DNA of 64,000 bases from Eublepharis macularius (taxonomy: Eukaryota > Chordata > Lepidosauria > Squamata > Eublepharidae), in the NCBI RefSeq assembly GCF_028583425.1, contig NC_072791.1:34355368-34419367 (forward strand), in the 5' to 3' direction. The translations under genes and the position numbers were made by a program. The notes under the pieces were generated by a model. It ran no database searches, was not told where the DNA came from, and saw nothing but the letters and a program-made list of their open reading frames with translations. Below, in pieces: positions 34,259 through 43,974 of the stretch (position 1 is its first letter; every line of letters starts with the position of its first letter).

Positions 34259-35155
34259 ATGGCAGCGAAAAAGCAGAGTCCTTCTCTTGGCAAGTCAGTT
34301 ACGGCGGCCTTGCAGAGGGGCGAGACGCTTGAGGAACTGGTTAAAAGAGCGGTTATGGAAGCCATAAAACCCTTTGTTGACAAGCTGAATGAAACAGATC
34401 AAAGGGTGGGCTTAATTGAAAGCGATGTGAAAGCCATTAAAGAAGCAGCGGGGGGGGGGGCAGAGAAGTCTGCCCGGGAAAGTGCGTCACTTACGAGAGC
34501 AGCGAACAGGGAATTAAAGTTGGTGGAAAATCAGCTGATCGGATTGCAAGTGGAGCGAACACAAACCATTTTGCGTCTCCAGAATGTTAAAGAGGAGGAA
34601 AAAGAGGATTTAGGGGATCTCGCCTCGGAACTTTTAGCGACACCCGCGAGGGCAACTAAAGAAGAAGTGAAAAGCGCCATTTTGGGAGTCCGTCGGGCTT
34701 CTTCAAAATATGCAACGAAGCGGCAGCTGCCTCGCGAGATTGTTATCGAGTTTTCATCTAGGAGGGTCCGGGACAGTATCCTATATAATTCATACAATGC
34801 GGAATTGGACTTTCTGGGAAATAAAGTCAAGATATTGAAGGACGTTCCATTTTTAGTGCGGAAGAAAAGATTTAAGTACAAGATGTTGGCAGCTCTTTTG
34901 AGGGAACGGGATATAAAGTACAAATGGCTACTCCCGGAAGGAATCGGGTTTAGTTATAAAGATAAAGCTTACAAGATTAATTCGGAAGATCAGCTAAGGG
35001 ATTTTGTGGATAAAAATTCAGAATTTGGACCAGACACCAAGCAAAGAGAAGAGGATTCGAAGCCTGAAGGGAGGGGGGAGGCAATGAGCGCTCCGGCGGT
35101 AGCTGCGCAGAGGGAATTGCGCCCGAGGCCCAGGGGAGGGAAAAAGTTAATTTGA
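34259..35155 (+). CDS. LINE-1-type ORF1 protein (298 aa), intact
   Basis: L1 ORF1p is a trimeric RNA-binding chaperone that packages LINE RNA. This protein has a basic N-terminus, a predicted coiled coil at about residues 25-100 (heptads in EELVKRAVMEAIKPFVDKL and LVENQLIGLQVERTQ), an RRM-like segment from about 103 (TILRLQNVKEEE) to about 172 (IVIEFSSRRVRDSIL) and a C-terminal domain at about 185-251. The latter has LNV-type hallmarks: VKILKDVP, FKYKMLAALLRERDIKYKW, LPEGIGFSYKDKAYKI, then DQLRDFV. The tail is basic (RELRPRPRGGKKLI). No stop or frameshift is present. A run of 11 G at 34450-34460 encodes glycines and could hide a sequencing error. Human ORF1p is 338 residues. There is no ORF2 downstream. 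Confidence 0.85.
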   Translation: MAAKKQSPSLGKSVTAALQRGETLEELVKRAVMEAIKPFVDKLNETDQRVGLIESDVKAIKEAAGGGAEKSARESASLTRAANRELKLVENQLIGLQVERTQTILRLQNVKEEEKEDLGDLASELLATPARATKEEVKSAILGVRRASSKYATKRQLPREIVIEFSSRRVRDSILYNSYNAELDFLGNKVKILKDVPFLVRKKRFKYKMLAALLRERDIKYKWLLPEGIGFSYKDKAYKINSEDQLRDFVDKNSEFGPDTKQREEDSKPEGRGEAMSAPAVAAQRELRPRPRGGKKLI

Positions 35156-36607
35156 ACTGTAATTTGTAATTTGTATGATCAACCACTCCGTCACTATTTT
35201 ATTAAGCTATTTTTTACTATGGCAGTATGAAGGGAAAGCATTGAAATGTAGTGTTTAGTGTTTGTAGGTCACCTTCCCCTTTTTTCCACCCCTCCTTCCC
35301 TTTCTCTTTTTTCTCCCTTCTTTCCCATCCCTTGTGCTATTGTAGTCTTTTGTAGTTACTGTCTTGTAGGTTATGTATGTATGTAGTAGTTTTGTATGTT
35401 AGATATTGAAAAATAAAAAATATTATAAAAAAAAAGTTTTTCTTTACAAGACCTACAATGAACTTATCTTAAAAAAAAACATTTTTTAAAAGCTTGCACC
35501 CTCTCAGGATATCCAAAAAGTACCCCCAAACACCACTAGGTAACTTAAGTTAACAAACAAGCACCCCAACAAACAACCCCCCTCCAAAAGAAGGACAACC
35601 AACAACAATTAAACACCTGACCAAACTAATAAAAAAAAAAGGAATCCTGCAAAAAACACCAACTGGACTTCTGTAAAGAAAGCCCAACAGGGGAAAACAT
35701 CCCTTCCTCCTGAAGAATAAGTGAATTTAATAAAATGAACAAGAAGTATAAAACAAATTGCCCACAACAGGATAAAACAGCCACACCGAAGAACAAGCAG
35801 CAAATATAAAGCAGTAAATAAATATAAAACCAGAAATTGAAGTATATAACAACTCAGTGTCCTTGGCACTGGCAGCAGCTGACGTCCAGGTGCTGTCTCA
35901 GGTGCAGCAGCAGAAGTTGTCCAAGTGTAGGTCTCAGCAGCAGGAATCACTCACTTCAGGATCCAAGCAGTTGCCAGCCAGAGTCTCAGCCCAGACCACA
36001 GAGACAGAGAAGAAACAGCCAGCAGCAGCAGCAGCAGTGTCTCTCTCAGTCTCGAGGCCAGAGAAAAATGGAGGCTGACTAATTTAATTCCTTGTAGCAG
36101 TTTAAAAAAGGCACTCTCCTTGTTGAGAATCCCATTGGCTAGAGAAAGAGAGCTGCTGCAAGGATTGGCCACTCACACTTCCCCCCTTCCGCCTCTGCTT
36201 CACTCCCCCTCCTCCCCCTCTCATCTGGTTAAAAAAGGTGAGAAAGCAGTGTTTCTTTGCTGTTCCTTAGGAAAGGAACAGCAAGGAACAGTCTGCTGTG
36301 GTTTCTGAAGTTTGCTGAATTTTACTGAATACATTCAGTAAACAAATTGGGTGTTACCAAATATTCGGTAATTTGGTAATACAGAATTTTACTGAATCAG
36401 GTAAAATTTGTTATTTTTTACCCGATACCGAACCCAAATAGCACACCACTACTTTTTACCAACTTCCAAATATTCCTTTTGTTTAAAAAACATAGTCCTA
36501 TTCATCGCAGACTAGATGCATCAATGGAGAGAAAAGTGTGGAAGACTTAAGCTAATAATCATATTGTTCTCCTACCTGTGCAAGATTTATAGAGTATCTT
36601 GCTACCT

Positions 36608-36812
36608 TACAGCCCTGACCTGGATGGCCCAGGCTAGCCTGATCTTATTAGATCTCAGAAGCTAAGAAGGGTTGGCCCTGGTTAATATTTGGATGAGAGA
36701 CCCCAAGGAAGACCAGGGTTGCTATGCAGAGGCAAACAACAGCAAACCCTATCTGAAAACCCTGTGAGGTTGCCATAAGTTGGTTGTGACCTGATGGCAA
36801 TTTACACACTCA
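36608..36812 (+). repeat. 5S-rRNA-derived SINE, best-preserved copy
   Basis: TAGATCTCAGAAGCTAAG, GGTTGGCCCTGGTTAATATT and GGATGAGAGACC follow the 5S rRNA internal promoter and 3' half closely. The body and tail (TTGCCATAAGTTGGTTGTGA) follow. Confidence 0.85.
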
Positions 36813-38064
36813 CCCATTCACTCCATATAGCCACATCTTTCTCACATCTGTGGTAATGTTAAATGTAGGGTGATATGGAGAGATGAGCAAATATAAGAAT
36901 GTCCAGGAGAAGCGTAATTGCTGCAGTTCCAGAGACCAGGCAGGGAAGGAGGAACTTGGTCAAATGTGCTGCAAGAACCAAGATTCTTCCACTTCTCTGA
37001 TATGCTCCTCCTGCAGTATATGGGTGCTTTGTCGTAGTGCTGGCATGTAGTAGAGTGAGAAATTCCATGGTGACAGGACTTGGCTTCTTGATGTAGAACA
37101 TCTGGCATTTTGCTTCTGCTGAGTGTTTGACCGGTTCCAGTTATGAAAATCTGCTGGACTTTGACGATGGGAGCTTGCCCCCAACACTCCATATAAAAAC
37201 ACCCAAGATAGCTGAACGGCTGATCTAGACAAAAGTTCTCTTTGTGCTTACCAGTTTCATTTAAAATCCAGTTAAATGACTGGACGCAAGACAAGGAAAA
37301 ATGTTTCTAAAAAGTTAGGTACAAGTTGCATGATGATACAGTATTTTTGCTTTTCCCTTAGAAAAGGCTCTTTCCTGAGAAAACTATTTGGGGGCACTTT
37401 TTTGCTGTTGTCAATATATTATGCAGGAAATACCTCTACCTCCCTCTGTTCTGTTCTTAGGACACAGAGAGGTCTCATATAATTTATTATTACAGGTTCC
37501 TTTCACATTATATACTATAATTAAAATCCTAGCTCTGACTCAGGATTAAAAAGATGGTTTGGACATAACCTGTTTGATGGGCTCTGTTTGGGTGCAAGTC
37601 TTGCATTGGTAATTGCTCGCACAAATATTTACTGCTAAGATATTTATATCCTCTTTTTTCCTATTCAGAATGGCTTGCAGTATATCTGCATTTTCACTGC
37701 AAGCACACAAGAAGGTAATGTGCAAATCAGCCTTCCCCTCTGGGTCAGGTTTAAAGACCTTTTCTGACTTCATTCAACATGGAAGATAATGCAGTGTGAC
37801 TACTTCCTGTGCTGCTGGAATAATATGAGAAGCCATGAGGCGTGTGGAAGGAGATTACCAGATGGGCAGTGTTGGAGTGATATTGGACGTTGTCTGGCTC
37901 TTACAATAACTGAAATGTCTTTCTGTACATCCACAGGAATGAAAAAATAACACACAGAGAAACCAAAAATTTTTAATGGCTTGCTAACAGTGCTAAGTAC
38001 TTTCATTGCACACGTTCTCTGCCTTTACAACAGCCCTCCTAGGTGGTCTTGCTAAAGATTGGGC

Positions 38065-38095
<31 letters not shown>

Positions 38096-38590
38096 ATCAG
38101 AAGCTTAGTGAATAATGGCTTGCCTGGTGAATATATGGTTTTGAAGAGATTTGAACTTGGGACTTCAGTATTTATTTTTAAATTGCTGGAAAAAGACAGG
38201 TGCAGTGTTGTGTAACGGACACAGCTGGATTAGGGAGATGAGAGGACAGATCTTCATTGTGCCATGGAGATTATTGCATGGCTTGAGAGAGCCTTTTCTA
38301 GGGCTGTTGTGAGCTCCTTGGTGAGTCAGGGCTAAATAATGTAGAAATATATTTCTGCACTCCCCTGTTATTATACGAGTTCATAATATGCAGGCTTCTG
38401 CAGCATTGCTAATGCTTGTATCGATGATATAGATGAAAGAAGAGACCTCAGTTAAATAGCTGTAGCTTTTCTTAATTGTGACATGCAGAGTTGCTTGTAA
38501 TAGAAGGTTTTTAGGTGCCACTCATGATCTTCTGTGTTTGATAATGTTAACTACTTGTTTGAAGTCTGATTCTGCCTTGTATCACATTTT
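36813..38590. other. Intron 2, no gene seen
   Basis: Unique-looking DNA with overlapping short ORFs without domains and a (GT)n run at 38066-38092. Confidence 0.4.
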
Positions 38591-38599
38591 AAAGGATCT

Positions 38600-39310
38600 C
38601 TGGTAGGTGATATGGAGAAAGATCTGTCTGCCTGCAACTTCAGAGAACCTCTGCCATGGTGGGTGGTACTGAGCTATGTAGACCAGTGGTCTGACTTGGA
38701 AATAAATACAAACAAAAGGGGGGGCGCAAAGGGTTCTGGGAGGCATTTTATCCCCCCTTTCACTATTTCCTCTTCCCCTTCCTTGAAAGCCCCCATAGCC
38801 TCTCCCCTTTTCCTACTTCGTTCTCTCTTTCCCACGCTCCTGCCAACCTACTTTTATCTGCTCCCTATCTTCAGCTTTCCCTCCTCCTGGCGGCCTCTCC
38901 ATAGGAGAGCACTGGCCAAGTTGCGCAGTGCTGGTTGAGTATGGTTAAGTTGCATGGTAGGGAACCCCCAAAGACCTGTGGGCACCTCACTTTCTCCTGT
39001 ATATCCTCCCTATACTATTCCCCCTTGCAGCCCCCATACCATCACCTTTCTCTGCTTCCTTCTCTTTTCCCTACCTACCAATCTACTTTTTATCTGCCTC
39101 CTTCAGCTATATTTATTCATTTTCTTTTCTCCATATCGGTCGCTCAAAGAAGCTTACATCATTCTGCTCCCCTCTGTCTTCACAACAATCTTGTGAGGTA
39201 GGTTAGGCAGATTACGTCACTGGCCTGAGGTTATCCAGTGAGCCTCCACAGCATAATGGGGATTCAAACCTGGGTCTCCCAGATCCTAGTCTAAAACTAA
39301 ATACTACACC
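38600..39310 (-). repeat. SINE remnants and pyrimidine-rich repeat
   Basis: A SINE remnant (38600-38705) is followed by two related C/T-rich units (about 38750-38900 and 38985-39115; shared CTTTTATCTGC, CCCCATA, CTTTCTCTGCTTCC-like words) and a reverse tRNA SINE (39105-39310). The purine-rich complement recurs at 54470-54850. Confidence 0.5.
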
Positions 39311-39383
39311 AGTTTTTGTGGGGCAGCTGCTGTTGAACAGTAAGAAGCAGCCAGATCTGGGTGAGTCATGCAAGTTACATGAG

Positions 39384-39905
39384 AGCTAGTGGTGTAGTGG
39401 TTAAGAGCGCGGGACTCTAATCTGGAGAGCTGGGTTTGATTCCCCGCACCTCCATTTGAAGCCAGCTGGGTGACCTTGGGCTAGTCATGGCTCTCTGGAG
39501 CTCTCTCAGCCCCACCCAGCTCACAGAGTGTTTTGTTGTGAGGATAATAATAACATATGGTTGTTGTGGGTTTTCCGGGCTGTATTGCCGTGGTCTTGTC
39601 ATTGTCGTTCCTGACGTTTCGCCAGCAGCTGCGGCTGGCATCTTCAGAGGTGTAGCACCAAAAGACACTGAGAGATCTCTGTCTTTTGGTGCTACACCTC
39701 TGAAGATGCCAGCCACAGCTGCTGGCGAAACGTCAGGAACTACAATGTCAAGACCACGGCAATACAGCCCGGAAAACCCACAACAACCATTGTTCTCCGG
39801 CCGTGAAAGCCTTCGACAATACAATAATAACATACTTTGTAAACTTCTCTGAGTGGGCGTTAAGTTGTCCTGAAGGGCGGTATATAAGTTGTTGTTGTTG
39901 TTATT
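39384..39905 (+). repeat. tRNA-derived SINE interrupted by a foldback element
   Basis: The head is AGAGCTAGTGGTGTAGTGG, the body GCCAGCTGGGTGACCTTGGG, and after the insert it resumes with ACTTTGTAAACTTCTCTGAG and ends GGGCGGTATATAAG then (GTT)n. The inserted block is 39558-39822. Confidence 0.85.
39558..39822. mobile_element. Penelope-like foldback element with hammerhead-like cores
   Basis: Two arms of about 120 bases are inverted repeats meeting at 39665-39680. The flanks are an exact 12-bp duplication AATAATAACATA (39546-39557, 39823-39834), too long for hAT or Tc1. Each arm carries CTGAAGA, an extra T, a 6-bp stem (GCCAGC/GCTGGC), GAAA, then CGTC|A. The + core is 39700-39734 and the - core is 39613-39647. 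I infer a non-autonomous Penelope-like element, because hammerheads with very short stem III are known from that group. Confidence 0.65.
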
Positions 39906-39907
39906 GT

Positions 39908-39946
<39 letters not shown>

Positions 39947-39960
39947 AAGTAGTAGTAGCA
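39906..39960. repeat. (TAG)n microsatellite
   Basis: About 16 TAG/TAGTAG units follow the SINE tail. Confidence 0.9.
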
Positions 39961-39961
39961 T

Positions 39962-40130
39962 GTTGTCCAGTGGCTGCTACCAGGACTGGCCCCAGGATAT
40001 CCTTCCTCAAAGGCTAAAAAAGCCCAGGAAAGGCCCTTCCCTCTCAACTGGACTTTTCCGGGCAGAAACCAAGGTTTGAATACTGTTGTGGTTGCCTAGT
40101 AACAGTCACTGAAGGCGTCTGCTTCCTGAA
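39962..40130 (+). repeat. Unnamed repeat carrying a consensus X-box
   Basis: GGACTGGCCCCAG, CCTCAAAGGC, GGAAAGGCCCTTCCC and TTGTGGTTGCCTAG recur, inverted, at 54030-54180, so this is an interspersed repeat. The X-box GTTGCC-T-AGTAAC (40091-40103) is part of it. Confidence 0.6.
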
Positions 40131-41169
40131 GTTACAAGTACTGCTTTTACCATTTGGGGAGTAGGGGGTTACCCCCCCCCCTGTTTTTTCTGCAGACCTT
40201 TGACTTTTCTGCAGACCTTTGACTTTTCTCAAGACAGAAAGAGCTGTCTTGTCTGTCCAGGGTTCCAGTATCTGGATTTAGGTATCCTCAAATTAGGTAA
40301 CATTGAAAATTAGATATATTGATAGCTTTGAGGGAGATAGTATTAAAAATGCAGTTAACCAAAATGAGAGTGCTTATTCCAGGAAACTCTCATGATGCTT
40401 TGATGCTGCACCTCTCTCTTTCCCTCCTTGAACTTTATGGGAGCATCTTAGCTGGAAATGTTATTTTATGGCAAGAATACCTGAATCTTCTTCATCTCTG
40501 GCCTTGCCCAGAGAACTAATGCTTGATCTGCATTTAGGTAAAAAGAATCAGATATGTGGGTAGAAAAATCAAGTATGTTTGGCAGTAACACACATTAAGT
40601 GGGTCTGGGGGCTACAAGCCCAACATGAGTCAGTAGTGTGATACAACTGCAAAAAAGAGCGAATAGGATTTTATGCTGCTGAGTATCAAAGTCATAAGAA
40701 GTAACATTTCCACTCCGTGTTGTGCTTGTCAAACCTCACCCCTTACTGTGCCTGCTTCTTGGTCATTGTACTTCACAAAGGGTGTGAACTGACTGGAAAG
40801 GGTTCAGAAGAAGGCAGCAAAGATGGTCAGGGGTCTAGAAATCAAGTGATATATGAGGAGAGGTTGAATGAACTGGTAAGTGTGGCCTTGAGAAGAGAGA
40901 CAGGACATGATCACGCTCTTCAAAATACCTTAAGGGATGCCGTATGGTGGAAGGGCAAGATTTTGTTCTTTGCTGCTGGATTCCAGTTGAAATTAGGAGA
41001 AATGTCTTTGTGGTAAGAGCAGTTTGACAATGAGGCCGGTTATGGAGAGGGAGGGAGTGGGTGAACACCTCTTTGTTGGAGGTGTCAGGTGAAGGCTGGG
41101 CAGTCATTTGTCCAAGATCTAGTTTTCAATTTCTTACTTTGAGCAGTGGGAATTGGACTAGACAACCCT

Positions 41170-41255
41170 TTCCACCTCTGTGATTTCTATGATGATTATA
41201 ATGATATTAATATTAATAATAATGATGATAGTAATGATGATAATAATAATAATTG
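41170..41255. repeat. (ATGATA/ATAATA)n low-complexity
   Basis: Mixed GAT/AAT trinucleotide repeats next to a SINE/LINE tail. Confidence 0.8.
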
Positions 41256-41700
41256 CGCTTATATACCGCTCTTCTAGACAGATTAGTGCCTCGTCCAGAG
41301 CAGTAAACAAGTAAATATTGGTTGTTGTGGATTGTCTGGGCTGTATAGCCGTGGTCTTGGCATTGTAGTTCCTGATGTTTCGCCAGCAGCTGTGACTGGC
41401 ATCTTCAGAGGTGTAGCACCAAAAGACAGAGATCTCTGTGACACTGAGAGATCTCTGTCTTTTGGTGCTACACCTCTGAAGATGCCAGCCACAGCTGCTG
41501 GCGAAACGTCAGGAACTACAAGGCCAAGACCACGGCTATACAGCCCGGAAAATCCACAACAACCATTGTTCTCCGGCCGTGAAAGCCTTTACAAAGTAAA
41601 TATTATTATTATCCCCACAATACAACTGGGGAGCTGAGGTTGAGAGGAATGGCTTACCCAAGGCCACCTGCTGAGCTCATGGCATTAGTTAAGCAATAGC
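41256..41700 (-). repeat. Reverse SINE interrupted by a foldback element
   Basis: GCGCTTATATACCGCTCTTC on the left and TTATTATCCCCACAATACAA with CAAGGCCACCTGCTGAGCTC on the right read as one reverse SINE once the insert 41320-41593 is removed. Confidence 0.6.
41320..41593. mobile_element. Penelope-like foldback element, copy 2
   Basis: Same family as 39558. The flanks are an exact 11-bp duplication AAGTAAATATT (41309-41319, 41594-41604). The + core is 41476-41510 (site GTC); the - core is 41374-41408 (site ATC). The right-hand core is identical to copy 1 through stem II. Confidence 0.65.
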
Positions 41701-41704
41701 TTAC

Positions 41705-42755
41705 CATCAAAATTCTGGGAAATCATTGTAAATTGCCCAAGGTTGTAACATAGGGAGTGGCAGAATGAAAAAGGAGGATCCCATTTCTCCTACTGATACC
41801 AGGATCTGTTCCCCACAGAAAGAGCCTGCTGGGCTTGTAAGCCCCAGAGGTGTTCAGAATGTAATTTAGACTGATAAGCTCCAGGGTTGTCTTGATGGGC
41901 CTACAGCCGGTGCTTAGTTTCCCAGGTCAGCATCTGATAGTCATCTGAATGCTGTCAACTTGCTGCAATTTATTGACTTGGATTTCTGTCCCCACCCTAG
42001 GATTTAGGCCAAGTTACAACACGTTAGAATTCAACGGTATAAAAGCCAACTGTCAAAATAAAAAAAGATGGATGTGAAAGAGATTAAAATCCCAAATGAC
42101 TTCTGCAACTTCCTTAACTACAATCATAGGCAGCTCTTCAAAAGAAGACCTTCTGAAATGGAGCTGGGTTTTGGCGAGTACCAGAATTGTAGGGGCAGCC
42201 ACTACATGAAAACCTATCATTGCTCACACTCGGTGGCAGGATCAGGAACACCCATGTATTGAAAACCCAGAAGGTTATAGTGAATGGATAAGGATGGGGG
42301 AACATTGGTGTGAACATGGAGGGGAGGGGCACTATGATAGCTGTTCTCAGTCCTTAAATACTCTGAAAGACCTGAGTTTGTTAAAGTGATATTTGTATCC
42401 CACTTCATGCTTATTACTGTCTTTACTCCTGTCCTAGCACTGACAGCCCCTATGCATCGATGATTGTCTATTTGCACAGAAAAGTGGCATAGAAATATTT
42501 TAAGTATCTCAGGTTTGTTGCTGTCTTAAGACCTAGCTGTTTGTTTGTTGTTGAATCATTGCGTTGCTGCTAGGTTATCTGAGTAAATCCTGACACCTCC
42601 ATGGACTGTGAAGAATGAATGAATTGATAAAGTCTTGAGAAGGTAGAATGGATACTAACAATTAAGTGGGGAATTGGTAATATTTTTCTGCTTGCAGAGC
42701 TCTCTCTAACTCACCAAGGAGCAGTTTGGACAACACTGTTTGTTATTACAGTGCT
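41705..42755. other. Intron 2, no gene seen
   Basis: No clear repeat or exon. Confidence 0.4.
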
Positions 42756-42757
42756 AG

Positions 42758-43220
42758 TATCATAGTGGCTAAGAATATGAACTGTGGTCTAAGAGGTAGA
42801 GTTAAAGTCTCACTGTGCCCTGATATCATGAGGTTGGGTGTCCTTAGCTGAGCCATTCTCTCCAACTCAGACCCTCTTCCTGCAATGTGAAGATGTTACT
42901 GGCCTACCTTACAGGGCTGCTGTAAGGATTACAGCAAGATGCTGCATTTGAAAACAAACAGTACTATGTAAATTCTTAAATATTCCCCCTCAACTTAATA
43001 ATTATCTCACGAGAGCATGTGAGGTATTGTAACCGAAATGTTGGAGTAAGCTCTGGAGACCTGGATTCCAGTATCGAATCTGCCATGAAGCTTGCCCGTG
43101 ATTCTCTGAGAGCCTAACCTGTCTCACAGGGTTGTAGCAAGGATAACATGAGGAAGGGAGAACTATGTACATTTCTGTGAGCTCTCTAGAAGAAGGGCGG
43201 GATAAAAATGTGATGGATAT
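42758..43220 (+). repeat. Two old tRNA-type SINEs
   Basis: Both show AGTGG-type heads, AGCCTAACCT...TCACAGGG(C/T)TG and GGATAACA-like tails (ends near 42985 and 43220), with many substitutions. Confidence 0.5.
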
Positions 43221-43329
43221 TATTATGGATTATGGGGAGAGCATTAAAAATGGCATTCCCCACCTGCACTGTAAACTGGTACAGTCTATTCTATCATTTT
43301 GGGATGTCTAACTCCTCGTTCTGCCAACT

Positions 43330-43970
43330 GTGCCTTGTGGGCCTGCTGTACCTATGCAGTTGCTGCAGGTGGTGATTGAAAACCTACATCATTCATACAT
43401 CCCAAAAGTTTTACTTTCTAAAATATGGCAGAGAGAAAAATTACCTGTTCTCTGTGGAGCCCACTTCTTGTACTTGAGTCAAGTTATGCCTGTCTTATGG
43501 TGGCTGCATTGGCTTCCAGTCTGATTCCATTGACTTCCATTATAAGGTACTGATTTAAGCCTCGTATTTGACAGATCATCTCTTCCTGTATAAGCTTGTG
43601 TTTGAACTGTGTTACTCCTGCCAGCTCCCTCTTTCTGTGCTCTTCTATGGCGACCTGGGCCATGGCATTTTCAGTTGTTCCAGAGGTGCTACTAGCAGAA
43701 GTGAGGTCTGTCATTTCCTTATCCACTTTCAGGAGAGCAAAGAAAACCACACTGTTCCAGAGGGCTTTTAAGACTACTTTAATGTTTGATTTTGCTGTTC
43801 TTTTATACTGTATAGATTGGGCTATTGGTGGTGGGTTTTCTGATTTTGTTTTCATTTTAATTGTCATGTTTGTGCTTAGGCACAGACATGATCTTTCATT
43901 AAAACCATCTCGGGCCTACTATTAAGGAGAGATGCTATAACAGATAAATAAAATGTGAATTGCTTCTGAG
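43330..43970 (+). pseudogene. L2-like LINE ORF2 C-terminal relic
   Basis: The frame around 43490 reads LWWLHWLPV, the L2-clade HWLPv motif, followed by GACTTCCATTATAAGGTACT and a non-coding 3' region. Frame breaks show it is dead. Confidence 0.55.
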
Positions 43971-43974
43971 CATG

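Larger units (their letters stand above)
33853..35435 (+). mobile_element. HAL1-like LINE-1 relative (ORF1 only), complete
   Basis: A 1.58-kb unit is flanked by an exact 12-bp duplication GTTTTTCTTTAC (33841-33852 and 35436-35447). It has a CpG-rich 5' UTR of about 406 bases, one intact ORF1 (34259-35155), about 260 bases of 3' UTR and an A-rich tail (AAATAAAAAATATT, then A9). There is no ORF2 between ORF1 and the tail. The target TTAA|G resembles the L1 endonuclease site TT|AAAA. The build matches mammalian half-L1 (HAL1) elements. It must borrow reverse transcriptase from a full L1, a relic of which lies at 50150-51150. Confidence 0.85.
32665..36451. mobile_element. hAT-type non-autonomous element, split by two later insertions
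   Basis: The left end TAGGGGTGTGCA and the right end in reverse, TAGTGGTGTGCT, form terminal inverted repeats (10 of 12). The flanks CTTTTTGC (32657-32664) and CTTTTTAC (36452-36459) match at 7 of 8, as expected of hAT. Without the inserts (32716-33148 and 33853-35435) the element is about 1.75 kb. Parts align by eye with 52489-53387: CACCAAATTT, AGATTGGACCCC, TTTCCTATGGG. It has no transposase ORF. Confidence 0.75.

Noticed and set aside
36613..36745. A 5S rRNA gene
   Set aside because: Only part of the 5S sequence is present, it is mutated, and it is fused to a SINE body and tail. The same fusion recurs at four other places.
39417..40010. A 197-codon minus-strand ORF with poly-T/N residues
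   Set aside because: It runs through a trinucleotide microsatellite, a SINE and a foldback repeat, so its repeated peptide is the translation of the palindrome.
41170..41255. CRISPR-like or satellite array
   Set aside because: It is a plain trinucleotide microsatellite with no spacers, in a vertebrate intron.
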